This document shows positions 26,606 to 35,689 of a stretch of 64,000 nucleotides of DNA, in pieces. The stretch comes from Maritalea porphyrae (GTDB lineage: Bacteria; Pseudomonadota; Alphaproteobacteria; Rhizobiales; Devosiaceae). Numbering within the stretch: position 1 is the stretch's first letter; each line of letters opens with the position of its first letter. Made by a program: the position numbers and the translations under genes. A model generated the notes under the pieces. It saw only the letters and a list, made by a program, of their open reading frames with translations, searched no databases and was not told where the DNA came from. The stretch covers positions 310,001 through 374,000 of the forward strand of contig NZ_JAPWGX010000004.1 in the NCBI RefSeq assembly GCF_027213965.1, in the 5' to 3' direction.

Positions 26606-29325
26606 TTTCCGCCAATCTTGTCATCCTTATTGCGGTCGGTTATGTGGTGCTGCTGTTCGCACTCGCCTATTTTTCCGAACGTTGGGCAGAGGGTGACCGG
26701 GGCCATTTTTTGCGTTCGCCATTGGTTTATACGCTGGCTATTTCTGTTTATTGCACCAGCTGGACGTTTTATGGAGCTGTTGGGTCGGCCGCGAGAAGTG
26801 GACTTGAGTTTTTCGCCATTTACTTAGGACCGACCTTAGTTTTTGTGGGGTGGTGGTTTGGTTTGCGCAAATTGGTGCGCATCGGCCGCAATCAGCGCAT
26901 TACCTCAGTTGCTGATTTGATTTCATCGCGCTTTGGCAAAAGCAACCGGTTGGCGGTTTTGGTGACATTGATCGCGGTCATTGGCACAACGCCCTACATT
27001 GCTTTGCAGCTTAAAGCGATCACCACTAGCTTGTCGGTGATCTCGTCCGACAGTATTTTGGCGGGTGTGGGAGATCGCACAGACGACAACCGCCTGGCGC
27101 TTGGTGTTGCTGCTGGAATGGCGCTTTTTACCATCCTATTTGGAACACGGAATGTGGATGCCAAGGAACAACACCATGGCGTTGTGGCCGCCATTGCGTT
27201 TGAAGCGATCGTAAAACTGGTGGCACTGATGGCCGTTGGCATTTTTGTTGTATTTGGAATTGGTGGCGGATTTTCGGAAATCTTTTCGCGGGCGGAAAGC
27301 GTTGGGGTCAATGTTTATGACAACGGTGGGTTTGGAACCCGCTGGGTGACAATTTTGGTGCTTTCTGCTGCAGCCATCATATGTTTGCCACGACAGTTTC
27401 AGATCACAGTTGTCGAAAATTCTGACGAAAACCATTTGCGCACTGCCAGCTGGCTTTTCCCCCTATATTTGTTGGGCATGAGCGTGTTCACCTTGCCTAT
27501 TGCCATCGTGGGGTTGAACTTGCTTCCTGCTGGGACAGACCCTGATATGTTTGTGCTGACCCTTCCGCTGGCCCATGACCAAGAGTTGCTTGCCCTTTTT
27601 GCCTTTATTGGAGGGTTTTCGTCCGCCACATCAATGATCATTATCGCTTCCATCGCGCTTTCTATAATGGTCAGCAACCACATTGTTATGCCTATTGCGC
27701 TTAGAACGCCATGGATCGCTGATTCAGGCGATGGACAGGGGGTGACGAACTTGCTGCTCAATAGTCGGCGCGTTTCAATCTGCGCTGTGTTGGCACTTGG
27801 GTTTTTATATTTTTGGCTCACAAATGGGTCCGGTGCGCTGGCTCGGATCGGCCTAATTTCGTTTTCAGGCGTAGCTCAGTTCTTACCATCAATTATTGCA
27901 GCTCTTTATTGGCGCGATGCGACGTCAAAAGGCGCTGGCGTGGGACTGTTCGTCGGCTTTGCTGTTTGGGCCTATACTTTGTTTTTGCCGAGTTTTGTTG
28001 AAACGGGTGGCATAGTTGCCCAGTGGGTGGAAAATGGTCCCTATGGCATCAGTTTCTTGCGGCCTGAGGCCTTGTTTGGGCTTGAAGGTATTGATCCGCT
28101 TGTGCATTCGGTTTTTTGGAGCTTATTGGCCAACGCGGGACTTTTGGTGTTGGTTTCGCTTTCCACCAGCCAGTCCGCACTCGAACGCATTCAGAGCACT
28201 TTGTTTGTGGACGCGTTCCGGCGGTTGCCCGGTACTGAAACCCGGTTTATGCGCTCCTCAGCGGCCGCGAATGATTTGTTTTTTGTGGCACAACGTGTGC
28301 TAGGTGCTGAGCGCGCAACAGCCATATTTGATGACTATTTGAAACGAGAGGTTGGCAGTCGCGCGCAGTTTGAGCCAACGCCAGATTTCATAGCGCATTT
28401 GGAAAAAGAGCTTGCGGGCTCCATCGGGGCTGCATCGGCCCACGTTATGCTGTCGCAGGTTGTTTCAGGAGACAATATATCGCTGCAAGAGGTGATGCAG
28501 ATCGCTGATGAAACTCAGCAAGTGATCGAATATTCGCAACAGCTTGAACAAAAATCCGAGGAATTGAAACAGACCGCTGAAAAGCTGCAGGATGCCAATG
28601 AAAAACTGCGTGAGCTTGATCAGGAAAAGGATGATTTTCTAAGTCAGGTCAGCCACGAAGTGCGCACGCCCATGACATCAATCCGCTCATTCTCTGAGAT
28701 TTTGCTTGATCCTGAAGGCGTGACCAGTGAGCAACGGGCCCGGTTTTTGTCGACCATTCACACAGAGAGTTTGCGCCTTACCCTATTGCTCGATGAGATT
28801 TTGGACCTTAGCGCTTTGGAGCGCGGAGAAAAAACATGGGTAAATGAGCCTGTAGATGTCACTAAGGTGCTGCAGCGCGCTGCTTTAGTTTGCGACCCAT
28901 TGGCGAAATCGTCCGGCATCAAAATGCGATCTTTAGCAATTGCTGATGCGCCTTTTGCTGATGCAAATGGTGACCGGCTCTGCCAAGTGTTTATCAACCT
29001 AATTTCAAACGCCATCAAATATAATGACAGCCAAAATCCTTATGTGGAATTGAGTATGAAACGGGTGGGGAAACGGCTACAAATTGAGTTTCAGGACAAT
29101 GGGCCAGGCATTGCCCTGAAAGATCGTAAGCGCGTATTCAACAAGTTTTCGCGGGGTCATCGCGGTGTGTCCAATGCGCAAACCGGGTCTGGGTTGGGTT
29201 TGGCCATTAGTTCGCAAATCGTTGGCCATATGAACGGTAAATTGGATTTGGTGCGCGGCAACGGTGAGGGCGCGTGTTTTAGGGTCACCCTCAATCTCGT
29301 ACCGTCACCTGAAATCAGCGATTAG
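26602..29325 (+). CDS. Solute symporter/sensor histidine kinase fusion (CrbS-like)
   Basis: Membrane sensor of 907 residues. Residues about 1-500 form a sodium:solute symporter domain of about 13 helices. A linker and coiled coil (about 630-680, rich in Glu/Lys/Gln) connect to the HisKA domain with the phosphorylated H685 in SHEVRTPMTSIRS, and to the ATPase domain with NLISNAIKYN, DNGPGI and GSGLGLAIS. No PAS or receiver domain is seen. In Vibrio and Pseudomonas, CrbS of this design controls acs; the nearby acs gene supports a similar role. Whether the symporter half transports or only senses solute is unknown. Confidence 0.9.
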   Translation: MISANLVILIAVGYVVLLFALAYFSERWAEGDRGHFLRSPLVYTLAISVYCTSWTFYGAVGSAARSGLEFFAIYLGPTLVFVGWWFGLRKLVRIGRNQRITSVADLISSRFGKSNRLAVLVTLIAVIGTTPYIALQLKAITTSLSVISSDSILAGVGDRTDDNRLALGVAAGMALFTILFGTRNVDAKEQHHGVVAAIAFEAIVKLVALMAVGIFVVFGIGGGFSEIFSRAESVGVNVYDNGGFGTRWVTILVLSAAAIICLPRQFQITVVENSDENHLRTASWLFPLYLLGMSVFTLPIAIVGLNLLPAGTDPDMFVLTLPLAHDQELLALFAFIGGFSSATSMIIIASIALSIMVSNHIVMPIALRTPWIADSGDGQGVTNLLLNSRRVSICAVLALGFLYFWLTNGSGALARIGLISFSGVAQFLPSIIAALYWRDATSKGAGVGLFVGFAVWAYTLFLPSFVETGGIVAQWVENGPYGISFLRPEALFGLEGIDPLVHSVFWSLLANAGLLVLVSLSTSQSALERIQSTLFVDAFRRLPGTETRFMRSSAAANDLFFVAQRVLGAERATAIFDDYLKREVGSRAQFEPTPDFIAHLEKELAGSIGAASAHVMLSQVVSGDNISLQEVMQIADETQQVIEYSQQLEQKSEELKQTAEKLQDANEKLRELDQEKDDFLSQVSHEVRTPMTSIRSFSEILLDPEGVTSEQRARFLSTIHTESLRLTLLLDEILDLSALERGEKTWVNEPVDVTKVLQRAALVCDPLAKSSGIKMRSLAIADAPFADANGDRLCQVFINLISNAIKYNDSQNPYVELSMKRVGKRLQIEFQDNGPGIALKDRKRVFNKFSRGHRGVSNAQTGSGLGLAISSQIVGHMNGKLDLVRGNGEGACFRVTLNLVPSPEISD

Positions 29326-29332
29326 CTTTTGA

Positions 29333-29980
29333 TTACTTTTTGCTGTGTTTTTCTGCCACAAAAGCGCCTGAAAACCCAACGTAGCGGCCGGGTCTAAAGT
29401 TCATCGCGATCACGAGATTGAGCACCAATGCACCAACAATTGAGAGCATGACTTTATCTATGGGTAGCACAAAAAACGCACCCACAAGAATTGCCATATC
29501 GATACCCATCTGCAAATAACCCGCGCGAATGCCGTAGTTTTCTTGCAAGAAAACCGCCAAAATATTGACGCCGCCCAGACCTGCTTTGTGGCGGAAGAGG
29601 ATCAATAATCCTGTGCCCATTAGGATGCCGCCAATGATGGTCGCAAAATAGGGGTTTAAGTGCTCAAAGCTGATCCACGTTGGGGTGACCTGTACAAGTA
29701 CAGAAACAAGCGCAACCGCGCCGAATGTTTTGATCGTATAAGAGGGCCCAAGGCGTTTCCACGCCAACCAGTAGAAGGGCAAGTTGAGCACGAAGAACAA
29801 AGCGCCAAAGCCAAATGGGGTCACATAGTTGAGCAAAAGTGCAAGGCCGTTGATGCCGCCAGTACCCAATAGGGTATGTTTGTACAAGGTGACGCCTAAA
29901 GCAACCAACAGGGTTCCAGTAACAATGGCAATTACATCTTCATGCCACTTGTGTTGAATGTCCGTTGCTGGCTCTACCAT
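29333..29980 (-). CDS. YitT/DUF161-family membrane protein
   Basis: Integral membrane protein of about 215 residues with five or six helices. GTGGINGLALLLNY and RHKAGLGGVNILAVFLQE are the repeated Gly-rich elements of the YitT family. It lacks the C-terminal DUF2179 domain of longer members. Function is not established. ATG 29980 is preferred over a TTG at 30016. It is convergent with the kinase gene, seven bases away. Confidence 0.82.
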   Translation of the reverse strand: MVEPATDIQHKWHEDVIAIVTGTLLVALGVTLYKHTLLGTGGINGLALLLNYVTPFGFGALFFVLNLPFYWLAWKRLGPSYTIKTFGAVALVSVLVQVTPTWISFEHLNPYFATIIGGILMGTGLLILFRHKAGLGGVNILAVFLQENYGIRAGYLQMGIDMAILVGAFFVLPIDKVMLSIVGALVLNLVIAMNFRPGRYVGFSGAFVAEKHSKK

Positions 29981-30085
29981 TTGCCGATTTCCATTTTCTT
30001 TGAATTTGCTGGCCAAGGGCTATCGGCATTGTGCACTTTTGGCAAGCGCTTTGCGGCGCGGCGGGTGACCGCGCCACAATGGATG

Positions 30086-30322
30086 TTATTGAATTTTTTC
30101 AATAAAGCTGTTTGCTGCGAAGTTAAATATAAGCGCAGAAACAACTGCAAGTGGAATGGCGTAAGGGGCAACTTGGCCAAGTGCGTTTCGCCACGCTGGC
30201 CAAAAGGGTGCGCCTTCAGGAATGATTTGCAGCACCAAGATTGCTGGCAAGCATGTGACCATCACGATCATTATGCCCAAGCCAACAATAGGTTGGCGCA
30301 GGCGGGCTGGTAGTTTTTGCAT
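30086..30322 (-). CDS. DUF2798-like small membrane protein
   Basis: Protein of 78 residues with two hydrophobic helices (about 10-32 and 50-72) and the KLPARLRQPIVGLGIMIVM opening typical of small DUF2798-like proteins. ATG 30322 has GGAGAGA upstream; a start at 30352 would add ten residues. It is divergent from the LysR regulator, with a palindrome between them, so it is a candidate target of that regulator. Function unknown. Confidence 0.65.
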   Translation of the reverse strand: MQKLPARLRQPIVGLGIMIVMVTCLPAILVLQIIPEGAPFWPAWRNALGQVAPYAIPLAVVSALIFNFAANSFIEKIQ

Positions 30323-30367
30323 TGGGTCTCTCCAGAATGTTGCAAGTTTCATTCTTCCTGTTTAATG

Positions 30368-30395
30368 TTTCAATATTGTTGGGTATATATTGAAA
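30368..30395. promoter_or_regulatory. Inverted repeat between LysR gene and divergent small gene
   Basis: TTTCAATAT at 30368-30376 and ATATTGAAA at 30387-30395 form perfect nine-base arms around a ten-base spacer, 22 bases before the LysR start. Position and shape fit a LysR-type operator. Confidence 0.55.
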
Positions 30396-30417
30396 TTGGT
30401 AAGTTGAAATTGCATTT

Positions 30418-31311
30418 ATGAAATCATTGGATTTGAACGCTTTAAGCTGGTTTTGCGAGATGGTGGAAGCTGGCAATATGACCTTGGCCGCTAAGCAGCT
30501 TGGTGTGTCGGCACCCACTTTGTCGCGCAATTTGGTACAACTTGAGGAGCGCGTGGGCCAAAAGCTGTTGCATCGCAGTGCCAAGCGTTTTCAGCTCACC
30601 ACGGCTGGCGAGCGCTATTATAATGCGCTAAGCGCTGGATTTTCCCATTTGCAAGAACAGATTTCACTGCTGAGTGACGATGGGGAAACCTTGCGTGGTT
30701 CCATTCGGGTGTCTTGCCCAGAATCAATGGCGATTGACTATTTACATGGCTGGGTAGTGGAGTTTTTAAAGTTGCATCCAGAAGTGGATATCAATCTTAA
30801 ATTCGCGATCAATGATCAGCAATTCATTGATGAACAATTGGATTTGTCGTTGGTTGTGTTGCCGCCGACCCAGCCCGGGTTGGTGCAAAAGAAAATCTTT
30901 GACACAGAAATGTGGGTGGCTGCGTCGCCAGAGTATTTGGCAAGCCACGGCGCACCAACGGTGCCGCAAGATTTGCCAAAGTTTGATTTGCTCACTTCGG
31001 ACCCGGCCAAGGGGTGGGGGTTTATCACACCAAATGGGCGTTATGAATTAACCCCTACGCCGCGCTATGTCATCAGTTCAATTCGTGGTGTGGTTGATGC
31101 GGCTGTGAATGGTTTGGGGATCGTTTATGGTCCAAGGTTTTATCTGCAAGCGCCCGTAGATGACAAACGTTTGGTGCGTTTGCTTACCGACTTTAAGACC
31201 GAGTTGCGCCATGTCTACATGGTCTATGCGGACAAAAGGTTGATGCCGACGCGAGTGCGCGCATTTAAGGCTTACGTTGAGGAGCGCTTGATGAAATTCT
31301 CAATGCTATAG
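30418..31311 (+). CDS. LysR-family transcriptional regulator
   Basis: Regulator of 297 residues with an N-terminal winged helix (about 5-63; GNMTLAAKQLGVSAPTLSRNLVQLEERVG) and a LysR substrate-binding domain from about residue 95. The usual NxS in the helix is altered but the fold pattern is clear. ATG 30418 fits the family start. The probable target is the divergent DUF2798-like gene; the inducer is not predictable. Confidence 0.9.
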   Translation: MKSLDLNALSWFCEMVEAGNMTLAAKQLGVSAPTLSRNLVQLEERVGQKLLHRSAKRFQLTTAGERYYNALSAGFSHLQEQISLLSDDGETLRGSIRVSCPESMAIDYLHGWVVEFLKLHPEVDINLKFAINDQQFIDEQLDLSLVVLPPTQPGLVQKKIFDTEMWVAASPEYLASHGAPTVPQDLPKFDLLTSDPAKGWGFITPNGRYELTPTPRYVISSIRGVVDAAVNGLGIVYGPRFYLQAPVDDKRLVRLLTDFKTELRHVYMVYADKRLMPTRVRAFKAYVEERLMKFSML

Positions 31312-31448
31312 TGCGTGCGACCAGGTTGGGTTTCTTTGGTTTCCGGCTTATTGCCACTTCCTCTACAATTTGAACAATCATTCTAACTGGGCCTTATTTC
31401 GGGTTTGGTAAAGTGCTCCTTGAAGTTTTGAATTCAGGGAGAAGCGGC

Positions 31449-31652
31449 ATGAGCTCGCTTTCAAGCGTTGGGCGCGGATATTCCATCACCCAACCAATTG
31501 AAGATCAGATGAAAGTCACCATCGCCAAAGCGAAGCTGAGCGCGGTGGAGGCGGCCAATACCGCAAAATTGACCGCGCTAAATCAGGTGGTGGAAGAGTT
31601 GCATCTTACCGACACCCAAGGCGTCGGCACACTGCTGGATATTGATGTTTAG
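31449..31652 (+). CDS. Small hypothetical protein (67 residues)
   Basis: Not recognised. It is soluble and Ala/Lys-rich in the middle with an amphipathic helical stretch (residues about 20-50). It ends in GVGTLLDIDV. ATG 31449 follows GGGAGAAG, a good ribosome-binding site. The next gene encodes a protein with a related N terminus and C-terminal GxGTLxDxxV, so the two are likely paralogues. Confidence 0.68.
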   Translation: MSSLSSVGRGYSITQPIEDQMKVTIAKAKLSAVEAANTAKLTALNQVVEELHLTDTQGVGTLLDIDV

Positions 31653-31715
31653 TTTTTGAGAAAGTGCCTTAGTGAATGTGTTGCTAAGGCTGCAACCTTA
31701 TAGGAGGGAAGATAT

Positions 31716-31925
31716 ATGAGTGCAGTAACAGGTTTGGGCTTGGCCCCAGTATATGAGCGACCGGATCCGGTTAAACAACATTTGGATGTGGCGCGCGAAG
31801 GCGAAAAACGCGAAAAAATTGAAGCCACGGACAAAGAAAATATCCAAGTGCTGCAAGAACGGCGCGAGCAGATCAAAGCGCCTGTGAACAAAGGTGAGGG
31901 CACATTGGTCGACAAAGAAGTCTAG
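31716..31925 (+). CDS. Small hypothetical protein (69 residues)
   Basis: Not recognised. It is highly charged, with a helical segment (about 18-55) rich in Glu, Lys and Arg, and ends GEGTLVDKEV. AGGAGGGA precedes the ATG, one of the strongest ribosome-binding sites in the window. It appears paralogous to the 67-residue protein 64 bases upstream. Confidence 0.7.
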   Translation: MSAVTGLGLAPVYERPDPVKQHLDVAREGEKREKIEATDKENIQVLQERREQIKAPVNKGEGTLVDKEV

Positions 31926-32006
31926 CCTATACCCAATGCGGGAATTGAATTGGCCTAACGGCTCGATCTAAAGACGGACCAGTTTCAACAAAGGAATTGG
32001 TCCGCA

Positions 32007-32435
32007 ATGACGAAGTTTAATCAAAGATTTGTCCGCGCATTTTGCATCTATGACTTTATGGGGCTAGGGCTTTTTGCGCTGCCGATTGTCAGTAGTCAGC
32101 AAGTGGTTACTTACAGCTATGCCAATCAAATGTTGGGCGGCATGCCCCTAAGCGTTGAAGACCCATTTGCCCAACTCAGCCTGTGCTTGCTTGGGTTGTT
32201 GGTAATTGCGTGGGGAATATGGCGGTGGATGGATGCCTCGCCACAAATTGCATTTTTCGAAGGCTGTTTGCGGTTTGTCTATGGCCCGGCCATGCTCTGG
32301 TTCGGCATTCAATTTGATATGCCCATATTTGCTCTTGCTGGAATTGCTGACCTAGCGATTGGGCTTGGTCATATGTGGAGCGCAAAGCGCGCTGGTTTCT
32401 CGTTTGGCAGGGCGTTCGTTCAAACAATCTCATAA
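32007..32435 (+). CDS. Uncharacterised membrane protein (142 residues)
   Basis: Integral membrane protein with about four hydrophobic helices (about 12-30, 50-70, 80-95, 100-125) and a short basic C terminus. I do not recognise the family. Its last 16 bases overlap the convergent pccR-like gene. Confidence 0.68.
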   Translation: MTKFNQRFVRAFCIYDFMGLGLFALPIVSSQQVVTYSYANQMLGGMPLSVEDPFAQLSLCLLGLLVIAWGIWRWMDASPQIAFFEGCLRFVYGPAMLWFGIQFDMPIFALAGIADLAIGLGHMWSAKRAGFSFGRAFVQTIS

Positions 32436-33835
32436 GGCACAACGTTTCGCTCATCTGGCGAGATAGAAATCTCTGCGGCGATGGGGGGAACGGAGCGTTG
32501 GGAGCAGTTGCGGCGTTCGCAGATGCGGCAGGAAATACCGATGGGATCGAATGCAGCGGTGTCAGAAATGTCCAAGTCTTCTGAATAAATCAGTTTATGT
32601 GCATGGGTGATTTCACACCCCAAGGCATAGGCATAGCGACGCGTTGGTTGGCGATATCCACCGGCGCGTTTTTCGTTGATCCAAGCAAGGCACAAATATC
32701 GGTTGCCGTCGGGCGTTTCAGCGCGTTGGCGGATAATTTCTGTTGGGAATTCAAAGGCGCGGTGCACGTTCCACAAGGGGCACGCGCCGCCAAAGCGGGC
32801 GAACTGCAAAGCGGTTGCGGAGTGGCGTTTGGTGATGGTGCCTGCTTGGTCAACCCGCGCGAAGAAGAACGGTATGCCGCGGTGTTGGGGGCGTTGCAAT
32901 GTCGATAGGCGATGCGCCACTTGCTCTAAGCTCGCGCCAAAACGGTTTGCCAACACCTCAATATCGTAACGTACGATCTCGGCTTCTTTGAGAAAGGCGG
33001 TATAGGGCATCAGCAATGCGCCAGCGAAATAATTGCCCAACCCGATGCGGCAGATGGCGCGTGCTTCTGGGCGTTTAAAGTTCGCTTTCTCCAAAATATC
33101 GTTGACCAGGCTCGCTTGTTCCAGCAGGGCCAATTGGTTGGCCAGTTGAAAGAACTGCGTGGGTTTTTCAAGGGAGGCATTAATACGGATAATCCGTCTG
33201 GTGCGGTCGAACTGACGGATCATGTCGCGCTTGTTGGGCAGTACAAACTCTACGTTGAGTTCATGCACTTCCGTGCAATAGGCCACAAGTCGCTCAAGCT
33301 TTTGGTGGTGGTTCAGGGAGGCTTCTTTGGACAATTCTTCGGCAGCGCGGTCCAAGTCATCCACATAATTGTCGGCATAATGAAAGAAGTCACGCACCTC
33401 TTCATAAGAGGTTTGCAAATTGCCCGATTGTTCACGCATCAAAACGTCATCCACACCTGCCATGCGCTCGTTTGATTTTTTATAGGCTTCATAAAGTCGT
33501 AAGAAGGCATGTGCCGCATCTGGTGTGTTGGTGGCGAGGTTTTTCAACTCCTGCAAACCCGGTGGAGCATCGGCAAATATTGGGTCGGCGAAGATTTCTT
33601 TGAGATCAACAATCAAGCGATCTGATTTGTCAGCGAGTAGGGTGGTGACGTCCACATTGAAGGTTTCGGCCAGCCCAAGCATGATCGAAGCGGTAACCGG
33701 GCGTTGGTTATTCTCGAGCTGGTTCACATAGCTTGTGGAGATATCCAAGCGATTGGCAAACTCGGCTTGGGTAAGCTTGTTGGTTTCGCGCAATGCCCGA
33801 AGCTTGATGCCTGCAAAGATTTTGCGTTGTGCCAT
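32420..33835 (-). CDS. pccR: Short-chain fatty acyl-CoA regulator (PccR-like)
   Basis: Regulator of 471 residues with an XRE helix-turn-helix (about 8-60; NKLTQAEFANRLDISTSYVNQLENNQR), an IrrE-like middle region (NVEFVLPNKRDMIRQFD, LANQLALLEQ) and a DUF2083 end with GGACPLWNVHRAFEFP and GISCRICERRNCSQR. It is divergent from pccB, the same arrangement as pccR in Rhodobacter sphaeroides, where the protein senses propionyl-CoA status and controls propionyl-CoA carboxylase. It lacks the HisKA-like insertion of the acs-side paralogue. ATG 33835 has AAGGA upstream. Confidence 0.85.
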   Translation of the reverse strand: MAQRKIFAGIKLRALRETNKLTQAEFANRLDISTSYVNQLENNQRPVTASIMLGLAETFNVDVTTLLADKSDRLIVDLKEIFADPIFADAPPGLQELKNLATNTPDAAHAFLRLYEAYKKSNERMAGVDDVLMREQSGNLQTSYEEVRDFFHYADNYVDDLDRAAEELSKEASLNHHQKLERLVAYCTEVHELNVEFVLPNKRDMIRQFDRTRRIIRINASLEKPTQFFQLANQLALLEQASLVNDILEKANFKRPEARAICRIGLGNYFAGALLMPYTAFLKEAEIVRYDIEVLANRFGASLEQVAHRLSTLQRPQHRGIPFFFARVDQAGTITKRHSATALQFARFGGACPLWNVHRAFEFPTEIIRQRAETPDGNRYLCLAWINEKRAGGYRQPTRRYAYALGCEITHAHKLIYSEDLDISDTAAFDPIGISCRICERRNCSQRSVPPIAAEISISPDERNVVPYEIV

Positions 33836-33970
33836 AGTTATTCCTTGTTGCCGCCACCGGTCGCTGCGCTCCAATCCCCGGCACCCCAGCCGGAGTGTCA
33901 GCCATTTGCTTTGGTCGGACCTAGACCCTCACGTAATTGGCAATGCGGCCTGGGAGGCAGATATGTACAG

Positions 33971-34009
33971 TTTCACAAATTACACAATTTTACAATTCAC
34001 AATGTGAAA
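33971..34009. promoter_or_regulatory. Operator candidate in the pccR-pccB interval
   Basis: An AT-rich island in a GC-richer interval is framed by TTTCACA (33971-33977) and TGTGAAA (34003-34009). Between them ACAAAT, ACAATT, ACAATT and ACAATG words recur every seven to nine bases. TTTTACAA at 33988-33995 also occurs in the operator candidate of the other ScfR gene. It is the likely binding site for the PccR-like protein. Confidence 0.55.
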
Positions 34010-34103
34010 GGAGTGTTCTTGTACACCTTTTCAGCCCTTCGCATGGAACGGGCGACACGCTAGGCTGTGCCCAACAAATCAAAATGAACACGCGGGGCAC
34101 CTC

Positions 34104-35636
34104 ATGCAGGAAATCATTGAGCAGCTAGAACACAAGCGCGGCGAAGCTCGTTTGGGCGGCGGTCAGCGCCGGATCGATACGCAGCATGGCAAGGGCAAGC
34201 TAACCGCACGTGAGCGTTTGGATGTGTTGCTCGATCCGGGCAGTTTTGAAGAATATGACATGTTTGTCACCCATCGCTGCACTGATTTTGGCATGGAAGA
34301 AAACATCATCCCCGGCGATGGGGTGGTGACCGGTTGGGGCACCATTAATGGCCGTTTGGTCTATGTGTTCTCACAAGATTTCACCGTTTTTGGCGGCTCG
34401 CTTTCTGAAACCCATGCGCAAAAGATTTGCAAAATTATGGACTTGGCCGTGCAAAACGGCGCGCCTGTGATCGGGCTGAACGATAGTGGCGGCGCGCGTA
34501 TTCAAGAAGGTGTTGCTTCGCTTGGCGGCTATGCGGATGTGTTCTTGCGCAACGTGATGGCGTCTGGCGCGGTGCCACAAATTTCAGTCATAATGGGCCC
34601 ATGTGCGGGCGGTGCCGTCTATTCACCTGCCATGACTGATTTCATCTATATGGTGAAAGACACAAGCTATATGTTTGTCACCGGTCCTGACGTGGTGAAA
34701 ACCGTTACCAACGAAACAGTGACCCAAGAAGAACTGGGCGGTGCTTCAACGCACTGTAAGATTTCTTCAGTAGCAGACGCGTCGTTTGAGAATGATGTTG
34801 AAACATTGCTCGAAGTGCGCCGCTTAGTGGACTACTTGCCCCTAAATGCAAATGAAAAGGCCCCGAAGGTTGACGTAAATGACGTCGTTAATCGCCCGGA
34901 TATGAGCCTTGATACCATCATCCCGGACAGCGCCAATAAGCCATATGATATGAAAGAGGTGATCTTAAAAATCGCAGACGAGGGTGACTTTTTGGAGCTC
35001 CAAGCCGAACATGCGGCAAACATATTGACCGGCTTTATTCGGCTAAACGGCCAAACCGTGGGGGTTGTGGCCAACCAGCCGATGGTGCTGGCCGGGTGTT
35101 TGGACATTAACTCATCCAAAAAAGCAGCGCGTTTCGTACGCTTTTGTGATGCGTTTAATATCCCCATTCTAACCCTGGTTGACGTGCCTGGCTTCCTCCC
35201 CGGGACAGCGCAGGAGTATGGTGGCATCATCAAGCATGGCGCCAAACTCCTGTTCGCCTATGCCGAAGCAACAGTGCCAAAAGTTACCGTGATTACCCGA
35301 AAAGCCTATGGCGGCGCCTATGACGTTATGGCCTCCAAGCACATCCGTGCGGACGTCAATTATGCGTGGCCAACGGCTGAAATCGCCGTGATGGGCGCAA
35401 AAGGCGCAACCGAAATTCTGTACCGCGCTGAATTGGGCGACGCCGACAAAATCGCCAAGCGCACAAAGGATTATGAAGACCGTTTCGCCAACCCATTTGT
35501 GGCAGCCGAGCGCGGCTTCATCGATGATGTGATTATGCCGCACAACACCCGCCGCCGCGTGGCGCGGGCGTTTGAAACGCTAAAGAACAAGCAACAGTCG
35601 ATGCCCAAGAAAAAGCACGACAATATTCCGTTGTAG
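34104..35636 (+). CDS. pccB: Propionyl-CoA carboxylase beta subunit
   Basis: Carboxyltransferase subunit of 510 residues that moves the carboxyl from biotin to propionyl-CoA, giving methylmalonyl-CoA. Motifs include the [20 protein letters not shown] terminus, [18 protein letters not shown] and [16 protein letters not shown] in the first half, and [20 protein letters not shown] and [10 protein letters not shown] in the second. Length is standard. It starts the propionyl-CoA pathway genes; pccA lies 1.1 kb downstream after two inserted genes and repeats. Confidence 0.95.
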   Translation: MQEIIEQLEHKRGEARLGGGQRRIDTQHGKGKLTARERLDVLLDPGSFEEYDMFVTHRCTDFGMEENIIPGDGVVTGWGTINGRLVYVFSQDFTVFGGSLSETHAQKICKIMDLAVQNGAPVIGLNDSGGARIQEGVASLGGYADVFLRNVMASGAVPQISVIMGPCAGGAVYSPAMTDFIYMVKDTSYMFVTGPDVVKTVTNETVTQEELGGASTHCKISSVADASFENDVETLLEVRRLVDYLPLNANEKAPKVDVNDVVNRPDMSLDTIIPDSANKPYDMKEVILKIADEGDFLELQAEHAANILTGFIRLNGQTVGVVANQPMVLAGCLDINSSKKAARFVRFCDAFNIPILTLVDVPGFLPGTAQEYGGIIKHGAKLLFAYAEATVPKVTVITRKAYGGAYDVMASKHIRADVNYAWPTAEIAVMGAKGATEILYRAELGDADKIAKRTKDYEDRFANPFVAAERGFIDDVIMPHNTRRRVARAFETLKNKQQSMPKKKHDNIPL

Positions 35637-35651
35637 GGAACAAAAGACCGT

Positions 35652-35689
35652 TTCCCTCCCCCTGGTGGGGAGGGACTAAGGGTGGGGGG
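35652..35689 (+). repeat. GC-rich palindromic repeat, copy A (left of DUF559 gene)
   Basis: Copy A has an eight-pair stem CCCTCCCC/GGGGAGGG around a five-base loop, followed by ACTAAGGGTGGGGGG. It runs up to the start codon of the DUF559 gene. Copy B on the other side is inverted and copy C lies alone at 58.28 kb. Confidence 0.85.

Noticed and set aside
28758-29018. Minus-strand frames inside the symporter-kinase gene
   Set aside because: They mirror the coding strand of a long, well-supported gene and lack their own signals.
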